From Chloroflexota bacterium (GTDB lineage: Bacteria > Chloroflexota > Dormibacteria > Dormibacterales > Dormibacteraceae): 12,775 nucleotides of DNA. Positions 6,455 to 12,775 of the stretch are shown piece by piece. The stretch spans positions 1 through 12,775 of the forward strand of contig VBGV01000033.1 in assembly GCA_005880755.1 (NCBI GenBank), in the 5' to 3' direction. The first letter of the stretch is position 1. Each line of letters starts with the position of its first letter. The notes under the pieces were generated by a model. The model was not told the DNA's origin, did not search any database, and saw only the letters and a program-made list of their open reading frames with translations. The position numbers were made by a program, and so were the translations under genes.

Positions 6455-7465
6455 CACTCTTTCCGCCGCCACCGCCAGCGCCCTCAACTTGCCGAACGCC
6501 TTGTCGCGCGGCAGGTACTTCATGCCGCAGTCCGGTGCGAGGATGAGCCGTTCCGGATCGACGAACTGCAAGGCGTTCCTGATCCGCCTCGCGACTGTGT
6601 CGACGTCCTCGACCGGGCTTTCATCCGAGAGGTCGATCACCCCGACGATCACCGTTTTGGCGCCCATCGAGCGGAGCACGCCCAGGTCGACCTTCTGCTG
6701 CGCGGACTCGATTGAGATCTGTCGCACGTCGACGTCGGCGAGCGGTTCGAGGAACGGATATCCGTTGGGCCGGTTGTGGACGATGTGCGCGTAGCCGAAG
6801 CACGTGTGCAGCGCGGTGGTGCCCGTGACCCCCTCCAGCGCGCGGTTGATCGCCCCGACCGCAAAGCGCTCTGCCTTCTCCGAGCGTGCCTGGAGGTATG
6901 GCTCATCGAGCTGCACGACGTCCGCGCCCGCGGCGAACAAGTCGCGCACCTCCTCGTTCACGGCCTCGGCCAGCGCCATCGCGAACGCCTCCTCGTCGTG
7001 GTAGTGGTCGTCCTGCGCCTGCTGCGACATCGTGAAAGGTCCTGGCAATGTCGCTTTGATCTCGCGGTCGGTGTTGGCGCGCAGGAACTCCACGTCCCGC
7101 TTCTCGACGGGTCGTGTCCGCCGAATCGGCCCGACCACGCGCGGAACCGGGTTCGGGTGACCGGTCCGGTCGAGGGCCGACCCCGGATGGTCCAGGTCCA
7201 TTCCCTCCAGCGCGGTCGCGAATCGGTTGGAGTAGCTCTCGCGCCGGATCTCCCCGTCGGTGATGATGTCGATCCCGGCCCGCTCCATGTCACGGATGGC
7301 GACGAGCGTGGCGTCGTCCTGCGCCTGCTCGAGAAACTCCGGCGCGACGCGCCAGATCTCTCTCGCCCGCACGCGTGGAGGAAGCCGGGAGCCGAGCATC
7401 TCGCGATCGACCAGCCATTCCGGCTGCGGGTAGCTGCCGACCACGGTCGTGGGCAGGAGTCGCAC
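6440..7465 (-). CDS. Cobalamin-independent methionine synthase catalytic-domain protein (MetE family)
   Basis: The family transfers a methyl group from a folate to a thiol, with zinc activating the thiol; full MetE makes methionine from homocysteine. This 341-residue protein corresponds only to the C-terminal barrel, since full MetE is about 750 residues. It begins LLPTTVVGSYPQPEWL. Zinc ligands are visible as H220 and C222 (ALHTCFG), E253 (ISIESA) and C313 (APDCGMK); VVQLDEPY holds D187 and E188. The start is a GTG at 7465 with only a weak ribosome site. It is divergent from the CoA-ligase gene with 29 bases between starts, so control may be shared. Stand-alone proteins of this kind include archaeal-type methionine synthases and coenzyme-M transferases, so the true methyl donor and acceptor are open. 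Confidence 0.85.
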   Translation of the reverse strand: MRLLPTTVVGSYPQPEWLVDREMLGSRLPPRVRAREIWRVAPEFLEQAQDDATLVAIRDMERAGIDIITDGEIRRESYSNRFATALEGMDLDHPGSALDRTGHPNPVPRVVGPIRRTRPVEKRDVEFLRANTDREIKATLPGPFTMSQQAQDDHYHDEEAFAMALAEAVNEEVRDLFAAGADVVQLDEPYLQARSEKAERFAVGAINRALEGVTGTTALHTCFGYAHIVHNRPNGYPFLEPLADVDVRQISIESAQQKVDLGVLRSMGAKTVIVGVIDLSDESPVEDVDTVARRIRNALQFVDPERLILAPDCGMKYLPRDKAFGKLRALAVAAERVKAEL

Positions 7466-7494
7466 TCCGTCGCAAGGTTAATCTGTGCCTCGAA
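7466..7494. promoter_or_regulatory. Short divergent intergenic region
   Basis: Only 29 bases separate the GTG of the leftward MetE-like gene from the ATG of the rightward CoA-ligase gene. Promoters must therefore overlap the coding starts. No motif is recognised. Confidence 0.3.
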
Positions 7495-8868
7495 ATGGCG
7501 ATGAGTCCAGGCCGGCTCTCCGATGACCACTGCGAAAAGGACTGGATCTGGGAGCGCGAGGTCGAAACGGCGTCCGTCGACGAAGTCCAGCGACTGGGCG
7601 GGGCCGCATGGGAACGTCAGTACCGCCGCCTGCGTGAAGCCTCGCCCTTCTATGCCCGGAAGTGGCGGGAGGCGGGCGTGGGCGGCACCTTTGTCGGACT
7701 CAAAGACCTCGCCAACCTGCCCTTCACCACCAAGCAGGAGCTGAAACAGGCGCTCGACGAGGATCCGCCGTTCGGCAGCAACCTGTGCGTGTCGCCAGAC
7801 CAGGTCAAGCGTGTCTACCAGACGAGTGGAACCTCGGGCAGCCCAAGCGTGCTCGCGCTGACCCGCGGTGACATGGAGTCATGGACGACCATGGGCACGA
7901 GGACCTACTACGCGACCGGCATCCACGAGCACAGCAGCGTGCTCACGACCTTTGGCGCCGGGCCGTTTGTCGCAGGCCACACGCATTTCGTGCTGCTGCG
8001 CATAGGCACGCGGTCCGTCCCGGTCGCACCGGGTGACACGGAGCGAGTCGTCTTCGGACTGCGCGCCGGTCTCGCCGACACGCTTCTCTCAACCGCTTCA
8101 TTCGCGCAGTACCTCGCCAACCGGGTCGAGAAGGACACCGTCCCTCTCCCCTTCAGGGGAGAGGGTCAGGGTGAGGGGCGAGGGTTGACTCACGTCGTCA
8201 CGGGCGGCGAACCCGGCGGCGGAATCCCGGCCATCCGCGATCACATCCAGCGCGTGCTCGGCGTCACGGTGACCGAAGTGATGGGCATCGGCGACATCGC
8301 GCCATCGCTCTTTGGCGAGTGTCCACACCAGCAGGGCATGCATTTCTGCGGCGCAGGGCATGTGTGGGTGGAGTTGATCGATCCCGACACCCGCGCACCG
8401 ATGCAAATCGAAACCGGCGCCGTCGGAGAGATGGTCTACACCACGCTGACGCGCGAGGCGATGCCGATCGTGCGTTTTCTCGGCGGCGACATCGTGCGCA
8501 TCGAAGGGACATCCTGCGAGTGCGGGAGGACCAGCTTCCGACAGCGCGTCCTGGGACGACGCGACGACATGTTCATCGTCCGCGGCGTGAACGTCTACCC
8601 GACGGCCATCCTCGCCATCGTCGGCGACTTCCGGCCCCGCGTGACCGGCCGCGCACGCGTGATCCGCAAGGGCGAGGCGACCTCGATCGAACCCCCGGTC
8701 CCGGTCGAGGTCGAAGTGACCGAGCGGCACGAGTCGGATGCGGCGCTGGTGACGGCGATCGAAAACGCGATTCACTCCAGGTTGATGTTTCGGAGCAAGG
8801 TCGAGCTCGTGCCGGAATCGGATTTCGGGGGAGCCGGCTACAAGACGAAATTGACCGTCCAGAAGTGA
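7495..8868 (+). CDS. Phenylacetate-CoA ligase family AMP-forming enzyme
   Basis: Members activate an aromatic or other carboxylic acid with ATP to an acyl-adenylate and then to a CoA thioester in the cytoplasm. The protein has 457 residues from ATG 7495, with a second ATG at 7501. PaaK-type features run in order: an N-terminal segment with ASPFYARKWREAG, the P-loop YQTSGTSGSPSVL (108-120), VTGGEPGG (235-242), EVMGIGDIAPSLFGEC, and GEMVYTTLTREAMPIVRFLGGD. The Cys-rich SCECGRTSFRQRVLGRRDDM follows, with the hinge region and VNVYPT (366-370). The C-terminal GYKTKL provides the expected Lys. Residues 216-230 (VPLPFRGEGQGEGRG) come from an inserted palindromic repeat and look foreign to the fold. 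The stop overlaps the next start as GTGA, so the two proteins are probably coupled. The substrate is not known. Confidence 0.88.
   Translation: MAMSPGRLSDDHCEKDWIWEREVETASVDEVQRLGGAAWERQYRRLREASPFYARKWREAGVGGTFVGLKDLANLPFTTKQELKQALDEDPPFGSNLCVSPDQVKRVYQTSGTSGSPSVLALTRGDMESWTTMGTRTYYATGIHEHSSVLTTFGAGPFVAGHTHFVLLRIGTRSVPVAPGDTERVVFGLRAGLADTLLSTASFAQYLANRVEKDTVPLPFRGEGQGEGRGLTHVVTGGEPGGGIPAIRDHIQRVLGVTVTEVMGIGDIAPSLFGECPHQQGMHFCGAGHVWVELIDPDTRAPMQIETGAVGEMVYTTLTREAMPIVRFLGGDIVRIEGTSCECGRTSFRQRVLGRRDDMFIVRGVNVYPTAILAIVGDFRPRVTGRARVIRKGEATSIEPPVPVEVEVTERHESDAALVTAIENAIHSRLMFRSKVELVPESDFGGAGYKTKLTVQK
8142..8184 (+). repeat. REP-like palindromic repeat inserted in frame in the CoA-ligase gene
   Basis: CCCTCTCCCC (8142-8151) and GGGGAGAGGG (8156-8165) are perfect ten-base arms around TTCA, followed by the G-rich TCAGGGTGAGGGGCGAGGG (8166-8184). 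This purine-strand pattern resembles the interspersed palindromic repeats seen in many GC-rich bacterial genomes. It adds codons without shifting the frame. Only one copy is present in the window. Confidence 0.65.
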
Positions 8869-9635
8869 GCCGCAAGAAGATCAGCTCGCGGCTTGGCCGC
8901 AGCACGACCGACCAGATCTTCGTCCGCGGCCACGACCTCGCGGAAGACCTGATCGGCAAGGTGTCGCTCGGCGACGTCGCGTTCCTCGAGCTCAAGGGCC
9001 GGCTCCCTTCGAAGCAGGAATCGGTGATGTTCAACGCGCTGGTGGTGACGCTGGTCGAGCACGGCCTCACCCCGAGCACGATCGCCGCCCGGCTGACCTA
9101 TTTCGGTGCGCCGGAAGCTCTCCAGGCGGCGGTGGCCGCCGGCCTCCTCGGCATGGGCGACCGCTTCGGCGGCTCAATCGAGCAGGCGGCCCGCACCTTG
9201 CAGGAGGCACCGGCAGAAGACGACCGGCGCAGCCTCGCCAGGCTCGTAGTCGAGTCACATCGGGCGAGCAAGCAAGTCATCCCGGGCATCGGCCATCCTG
9301 TCCACAAGCCTGCCGACCCGCGGGCGGTCAGGCTCTTCGCCCTGGCGTCCGAGAACGGCTTTTCCGGCCGCCACGTACAGCTGATGGAGCTGATCGCCGA
9401 CGAGGCCACCTCCGCCTACGGCCGCGACCTACCCGTCAACGCAACCGGGGCGATCGCTGCCATCGCCAGCGAGATGGAATTCCCCTGGCGCATCACGCGC
9501 GGCCTGGCCGTGATGGGCCGCGCGATTGGTCTGGTCGCCCACCTGCAGGAGGAGATGGACGAGCCAATGGCGTCTGAAATCTGGTCGCGGACGGAGGACG
9601 AAGCGTCCTCGGACATGCCAGCAGACCGGGACTAA
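8865..9635 (+). CDS. Citryl-CoA-lyase-like protein (citrate synthase family)
   Basis: The citrate synthase fold makes or cleaves citrate and citryl-CoA-like bonds through two His and one Asp. This 256-residue protein matches the compact citryl-CoA-lyase form. H66 lies in LVEHGLTPSTIAAR, and H144 in PGIGHPVHKPADPRA, the usual GHPxH..DPR segment. It ends in FPWRITRGLAVMGRAIGLVAHLQEE. Where many relatives have the catalytic Asp (NVDG), this protein reads VNATGAIAAI (191-200). The reaction may therefore differ from citryl-CoA cleavage, and an acyl-CoA role beside the ligase is an inference. The GTG start overlaps the ligase stop by four bases. The long frame upstream of 8865 is a shadow of the ligase gene. 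Confidence 0.82.
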   Translation: MSRKKISSRLGRSTTDQIFVRGHDLAEDLIGKVSLGDVAFLELKGRLPSKQESVMFNALVVTLVEHGLTPSTIAARLTYFGAPEALQAAVAAGLLGMGDRFGGSIEQAARTLQEAPAEDDRRSLARLVVESHRASKQVIPGIGHPVHKPADPRAVRLFALASENGFSGRHVQLMELIADEATSAYGRDLPVNATGAIAAIASEMEFPWRITRGLAVMGRAIGLVAHLQEEMDEPMASEIWSRTEDEASSDMPADRD

Positions 9636-9648
9636 TATTGGGGCCACC

Positions 9649-10611
9649 GTGGCCCGCACCATTCCCGGCATTCACCACGTGACGTGCATCACCGGCGACG
9701 TGCAGAAGTGTGTCGACTTCTATGTCGGGGTGCTGGGCCTTCGCTTTGTCAAGAAGAGCATCAACCAGGACCTACCCGATACCTATCACATCTATTTCGG
9801 CGATTACCTGGGCACCCCGGGGACGGCGATGACGTTCTTCGGCTGGCCGACCTGGCCGAAGCAGCGCGCCGGCAGCGGCCAGGTCACGACAGTCTCGTTC
9901 CAGGTGCCGGCCGGATCCCTTGGCTTCTGGAGCAACCGGCTCAAAGGCTTCGGTGTAGATCACAGGATGGTCAGCAGGTTTGACGCCGATGCCATCGTCC
10001 TTCACGACGCCGACGGCATCGAGGTCGAGCTCGTGGCTCAGGCAGCCAACGATCGTTGGACCCCGTGGCCCGATTCGCCGGTCGACGCCGAGCACGCGAT
10101 CCACGGCTTTCATTCGGTGACGATGACCCTGGCCGAGATGGCCGCGACGTTCAACCTGCTGACGTCGGTCATGGGTTTCCGGATGGTGACGCAAGAAGGG
10201 AACCGGACGCGGTTCGAGACAGGCGCGGGCGGACCACATTCAATCCTCGACGTGATCGAGTCGCCGGAAGGTCCGGTCGGCGAGGAGTCGATCGGCACCG
10301 TCCACCATGTCGCCTGGCGGACGCCAGATCCCGAAAACCAGAAGGCTTGGCGCGACACGCTGTTGACCGCCGGACGCAACGTGACGCCGGTGATCGACCG
10401 CTGGTACTTCAAGTCGATCTACTACCGCGAGCCGGGAGGCGTGCTGTTCGAGATCGCGACGGACGGTCCCGGATTCACCGTCGACGAACCACCGGAGAAA
10501 CTCGGCACCACACTGAGCCTGCCGCCCTGGTTCCAGGTGCGGCGCGATCAGCTCGACGAGATCTTGCCGCCAGTCGTCGTCCCGACCACGGCGACGACGG
10601 GCGCTCATTAG
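9649..10611 (+). CDS. Ring-cleaving dioxygenase, MhqO/PcpA type (VOC family)
   Basis: This group cleaves hydroquinone-type aromatic rings with molecular oxygen at a mononuclear Fe(II). The 320-residue protein contains two vicinal-oxygen-chelate repeats. The first begins IPGIHHVTCITGDVQKCVDFY (H9/H10), with VKKSINQDLPDTYHIYFGD and the motif GTAMTFFGWP. The second begins HGFHSVTMTL (152-161). Metal ligands are expected at H10, H220 (GTVHHVAWRT) and E268 (GVLFEIATD), all present, in the arrangement known from PcpA. The start is GTG 9649, 13 bases after the previous stop and without a strong ribosome site. The frame further upstream overlaps the preceding gene and is a shadow. Its place beside isomerase-like and maleylacetate-reductase-like genes fits ring cleavage, but the substrate is inferred. 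Confidence 0.88.
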   Translation: MARTIPGIHHVTCITGDVQKCVDFYVGVLGLRFVKKSINQDLPDTYHIYFGDYLGTPGTAMTFFGWPTWPKQRAGSGQVTTVSFQVPAGSLGFWSNRLKGFGVDHRMVSRFDADAIVLHDADGIEVELVAQAANDRWTPWPDSPVDAEHAIHGFHSVTMTLAEMAATFNLLTSVMGFRMVTQEGNRTRFETGAGGPHSILDVIESPEGPVGEESIGTVHHVAWRTPDPENQKAWRDTLLTAGRNVTPVIDRWYFKSIYYREPGGVLFEIATDGPGFTVDEPPEKLGTTLSLPPWFQVRRDQLDEILPPVVVPTTATTGAH

Positions 10612-10644
10612 GGCGTGGTCAACCAACATGAGAGGGGGCACTGA

Positions 10645-11487
10645 ATGAGCACCGCAGTGATCGCACCGGTCAACCCGTTTGCGGCGGAAAGCAAAGACAC
10701 GGTCATGAGCGTCATGCGCCGAGACCGGGAGAAATTCACTCGGCTGGTATCTGACCCGAAGAACTGGAACGTGGATACACGCTGTGTGGGATGGGAGACG
10801 CGGGACCTGGTCGGGCACATGATCGACGTCATGGAGGGTTATTTCAAGAATTGGGACGCGGCCAAGAAAGGCGAGACGCCGACTCCACTTGGCATGGCGG
10901 CGATGGGAGGGACCCTCAACGACCACGCGCTCGACTTCCGCAAACTGTCACGCGAAGAAGCCCTCGACAGGTTCAAGAAAGATGCCCAGAAGCTGGACGG
11001 CATACTCGACGCGCTGAAGCCCGACGAGTGGACCGGCTTCATGGTCTCGCATCCCTTCGCCGGGCCGGTACCCGCGGGGGCTTATGCCACATTCCAGATC
11101 ATGGACTACGGGATTCACCCCTACGACATCGAGTACGGGCTGGGCAACAAGCTCGCCACAATCGACGAGGCGAGCGCAGGCTTGATCCTGCCCTTCACCT
11201 TCATCTTCTGGCAGAACACCGTCGACCAGGATGCCGCCAAGGGAGTCGACATCACCTACGGCATCGAGGTGGCGGGACCGTGGGGCGGCAAGTGGCGATG
11301 CACGGTCAAGGACGGCAAGTTTGCGTACGAGCCCGAGAAGGGCAACTTCGAGGGTTGCGACGCGCTCTTCACCTTCGACTCGCCCCAGGAGGAGGTGCTG
11401 ACGCACTTCGGCCGCTACCCGGGCGGCTCCGCCAGCGGTGACCCGGCCGTCATCGAAAAGGTGCGTCACCTCTTCTTCCCCTTCTAA
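10645..11487 (+). CDS. Maleylpyruvate-isomerase-like (MDMPI/DinB fold) protein
   Basis: MDMPI proteins are metal- and often mycothiol-dependent isomerases of aromatic ring-cleavage products, with a DinB-like four-helix N-terminal domain and an SCP2-like C-terminal domain. The 280-residue protein starts at an ATG with AGGGGG upstream at normal distance. H58 in RDLVGHMIDVMEGYF and H158 in MDYGIHPYDIEYG match the metal-site positions of the fold. D154, four residues before H158, sits where Glu is often found. The C-terminal part (about 201-280) has the beta-rich GKWRCTVKDGKFAY and ends DPAVIEKVRHLFFPF. It follows the dioxygenase by 33 bases. The family is broad and often of unknown function, so true maleylpyruvate isomerase activity is uncertain. 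Confidence 0.8.
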   Translation: MSTAVIAPVNPFAAESKDTVMSVMRRDREKFTRLVSDPKNWNVDTRCVGWETRDLVGHMIDVMEGYFKNWDAAKKGETPTPLGMAAMGGTLNDHALDFRKLSREEALDRFKKDAQKLDGILDALKPDEWTGFMVSHPFAGPVPAGAYATFQIMDYGIHPYDIEYGLGNKLATIDEASAGLILPFTFIFWQNTVDQDAAKGVDITYGIEVAGPWGGKWRCTVKDGKFAYEPEKGNFEGCDALFTFDSPQEEVLTHFGRYPGGSASGDPAVIEKVRHLFFPF

Positions 11488-11504
11488 TCCGAAGCACTCT
11501 GTGG

Positions 11505-11535
11505 GCGGCGGACCTGGCGCCTTCGGGTCCGCCGC
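11505..11535 (+). terminator. Strong hairpin after the MDMPI-like gene
   Basis: GCGGCGGACC (11505-11514) and GGTCCGCCGC (11526-11535) form a perfect ten-pair stem with an 11-base loop, followed by TCTTC. It lies 17 bases after the stop of the MDMPI-like gene, suggesting the catabolic series ends here. The T tract is weak. The frame of the next gene is open through this hairpin, so it could also be coding. Confidence 0.5.
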
Positions 11536-11588
11536 TCTTCGCCGTCGAGGAGGTCGACTCGCGGCGGGCTGCGCCACTCGTCGCGGCG

Positions 11589-12068
11589 ATGGGCACCGAC
11601 GGCGACCTCGTCGCGGCGCGTTTCGCGCGAGGAAGCCGTTGCTTTGCGGTGTGGATCGACGGCGGAGTCGGCGGCTACGGCTGGCTCTCAACTACCCCGG
11701 AGTGGATCGGCGAGCTGCAGCTCGAGATCAGACCGCGTCCGGGCGAGGGTTACATCTGGAACTGCGCGACCGTCGATGAGCACCGCCGCAAAGGGATCTT
11801 CCGATCGCTGCTCGTCGGGATCTCCCAGATCGCTCGCAATGAAGGACTGAAAAGATTGTGGATCGGCAGCGTGGCGATCCCGGCCGAGAAGGTGGTCGAA
11901 CCGTCAGGTTTCAGGCCCGCGCTTCGCTTCACGAGCTTGACTTTGGGAGGGCTGCACCTGATGCGCGTCACGCCGGCCTCCGATACTGCGTTGGCGCGCG
12001 AGGCGATTACGCGCGTTGGCATGAATGCGGGGGTGAGGTTACGCCTATCCCACTTCCGCCGCCACTAA
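11589..12068 (+). CDS. GNAT family N-acetyltransferase
   Basis: GNAT enzymes move an acetyl group from acetyl-CoA to an amine. The 159-residue product has the acetyl-CoA pyrophosphate loop in VDEHRRKGIFRSLLVGISQIARNEGL, a version of R/Q-xx-G-x-G/A, preceded by a strand that includes YIWNCAT. The following segment RLWIGSVAIPAEKVVEPSGFRPALRF matches the end of the fold. The ATG at 11589 has no clear ribosome site. The frame is open upstream with plausible GNAT-like sequence (FAVEEVDSRRAAPLVAAMG) and CTG codons at 11499 and 11514, so the protein may start earlier on a rare start. Its tail overlaps the tail of the convergent downstream gene by four bases. The substrate is unknown. Confidence 0.75.
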   Translation: MGTDGDLVAARFARGSRCFAVWIDGGVGGYGWLSTTPEWIGELQLEIRPRPGEGYIWNCATVDEHRRKGIFRSLLVGISQIARNEGLKRLWIGSVAIPAEKVVEPSGFRPALRFTSLTLGGLHLMRVTPASDTALAREAITRVGMNAGVRLRLSHFRRH

Positions 12069-12775
12069 AGCGCCGAGAGGTAAATGCGCAACAGGTCTTC
12101 CGCCGGATACTTGCCCGCCAGCTCGCCGGCGGCGCGGCGCAGCTCCGGCTCACCGATCCCGTAAGCCGCGATGTGCCGTGGCAGACCCAATGACTGGATG
12201 AGATCCTGGACCCGGTCCGCGGCGACGCCACCCGTGACGTTCGAGAGACTCTCCATCCGCTCCGGCATCTTCTTGGCCAGATATCGCATCACGTGTGGCA
12301 GCAGCAAGCACGACGTCACCCCGTGAGGGATGCCGTATCGCGCTCCGATCTGCTTGCCCATCATGTGGCTCAGCCCGGATGCCGACGCGCCGGGCAGCGT
12401 GAACGAGAACCATGCCGCGAGCTGGTTGGCCGTCCGCACGTCGACGTCATCAGGTGCGGCTTTCGCGCGCGGCAATGAGTCGAAAAGACGGCGTACCGCT
12501 TCCAGCGCCATCACGTCGTTGAAAGGATGCTCACCCTCCGCGAGGAATCCCTCGACCGCATGGTCGAGCGCGCGGATCCCGGTCGAGAGCCACAGCTCCA
12601 TCGGCGTGGCCAGCGTGAGCTCGGCGTCGTAGATCGCCGTTTCGACCAGCAGGCGCGGGTCGCGCATGCCGGCTTTGTCGCCGGCCTCGTTGGTGTAGCC
12701 GGCTCCGGCGGCCAGCTCGGCCACCGACAGCGTGGTCGGGATCGCGAGGTGGGGGAGGGCGCGTCCGTCCCCGTC
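12065..12775 (-). CDS. Maleylacetate-reductase-like iron-alcohol-dehydrogenase family protein, partial
   Basis: Maleylacetate reductases convert maleylacetate to 3-oxoadipate with NAD(P)H and belong to the iron-containing alcohol dehydrogenase family. The frame is open at the right edge, so the N-terminal nucleotide-binding part (some 80-100 residues) lies outside. The visible part reads PHLAIPTTLSVAELAAGAGYTNEAG, the usual segment after the dinucleotide fold, then helical metal-domain segments STGIRALDHAVEG, GLSHMMGKQIGARYGIPHGVTS and LLPHVMRY. Counting from the window edge, H72 and H151 are kept, but R68 stands where iron enzymes have Asp and K141 where they have His. Metal-independent chemistry, as in some maleylacetate reductases, is possible. 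It is convergent with the GNAT gene and overlaps it by four bases. Confidence 0.82.
   Translation of the reverse strand, partial: DGDGRALPHLAIPTTLSVAELAAGAGYTNEAGDKAGMRDPRLLVETAIYDAELTLATPMELWLSTGIRALDHAVEGFLAEGEHPFNDVMALEAVRRLFDSLPRAKAAPDDVDVRTANQLAAWFSFTLPGASASGLSHMMGKQIGARYGIPHGVTSCLLLPHVMRYLAKKMPERMESLSNVTGGVAADRVQDLIQSLGLPRHIAAYGIGEPELRRAAGELAGKYPAEDLLRIYLSAL

Noticed and set aside
8098..8775. Leftward 225-residue frame opposite the CoA ligase
   Set aside because: It is the reverse complement of a protein with full PaaK-family motifs.

Overview
The window is GC-rich DNA from a bacterium that uses GTG and TTG starts freely. It carries a tRNA gene with an encoded CCA end, secreted peptidase-like and sialidase-like proteins, and a mycothiol-dependent-isomerase-like protein. 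Together these suggest a soil actinomycete, Chloroflexota or Dormibacterota-type organism; this is inference, as no phylogenetic marker is present.

Left part (1-2005). An open reading frame fragment enters at the left edge, followed by about 330 bases with no supportable gene. Next comes a complete IS481-type insertion sequence with a leftward DDE transposase. Its ends carry tandem copies of a 22-25 base unit, two on the left and four on the right. The right array stops nine bases short of the CCA end of a leftward tRNA-Thr(UGU) gene.

Middle part (2006-6454). A leftward sedolisin-like (S53) secreted peptidase gene is broken by a deletion plus frame change between two catalytic regions. Divergent from it is a tight three-gene cassette: a small three-helix membrane protein, a 97-residue soluble protein and a 57-residue basic protein, none recognised. 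A secreted sialidase-like beta-propeller protein follows; its frame is broken by one missing C. It ends at a hairpin shared with the convergent gene downstream.

Right part (6440-12775). A leftward stand-alone MetE catalytic-domain protein faces a rightward series: phenylacetate-CoA-ligase-like enzyme, citryl-CoA-lyase-like protein, MhqO/PcpA-type ring-cleaving dioxygenase, and MDMPI/DinB-type protein. The first two overlap by four bases, and the dioxygenase follows 13 bases on. A strong hairpin follows the MDMPI-like gene, then a GNAT acetyltransferase. Convergent with this, and running off the right edge, is a maleylacetate-reductase-like member of the iron-alcohol-dehydrogenase family. A CoA ligase, ring-cleaving dioxygenase, isomerase-like protein and maleylacetate-reductase-like enzyme side by side suggest catabolism of an aromatic (hydroquinone-like) compound, but the substrate cannot be read from the sequence.

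The most notable points are the repeat arrays at the IS ends, a mobile-type palindromic repeat inserted in frame in the CoA ligase, and two enzymes (citryl-CoA-lyase-like and maleylacetate-reductase-like) that lack expected active-site residues. Two secreted-protein genes carry frame breaks, which may be real decay or assembly error.
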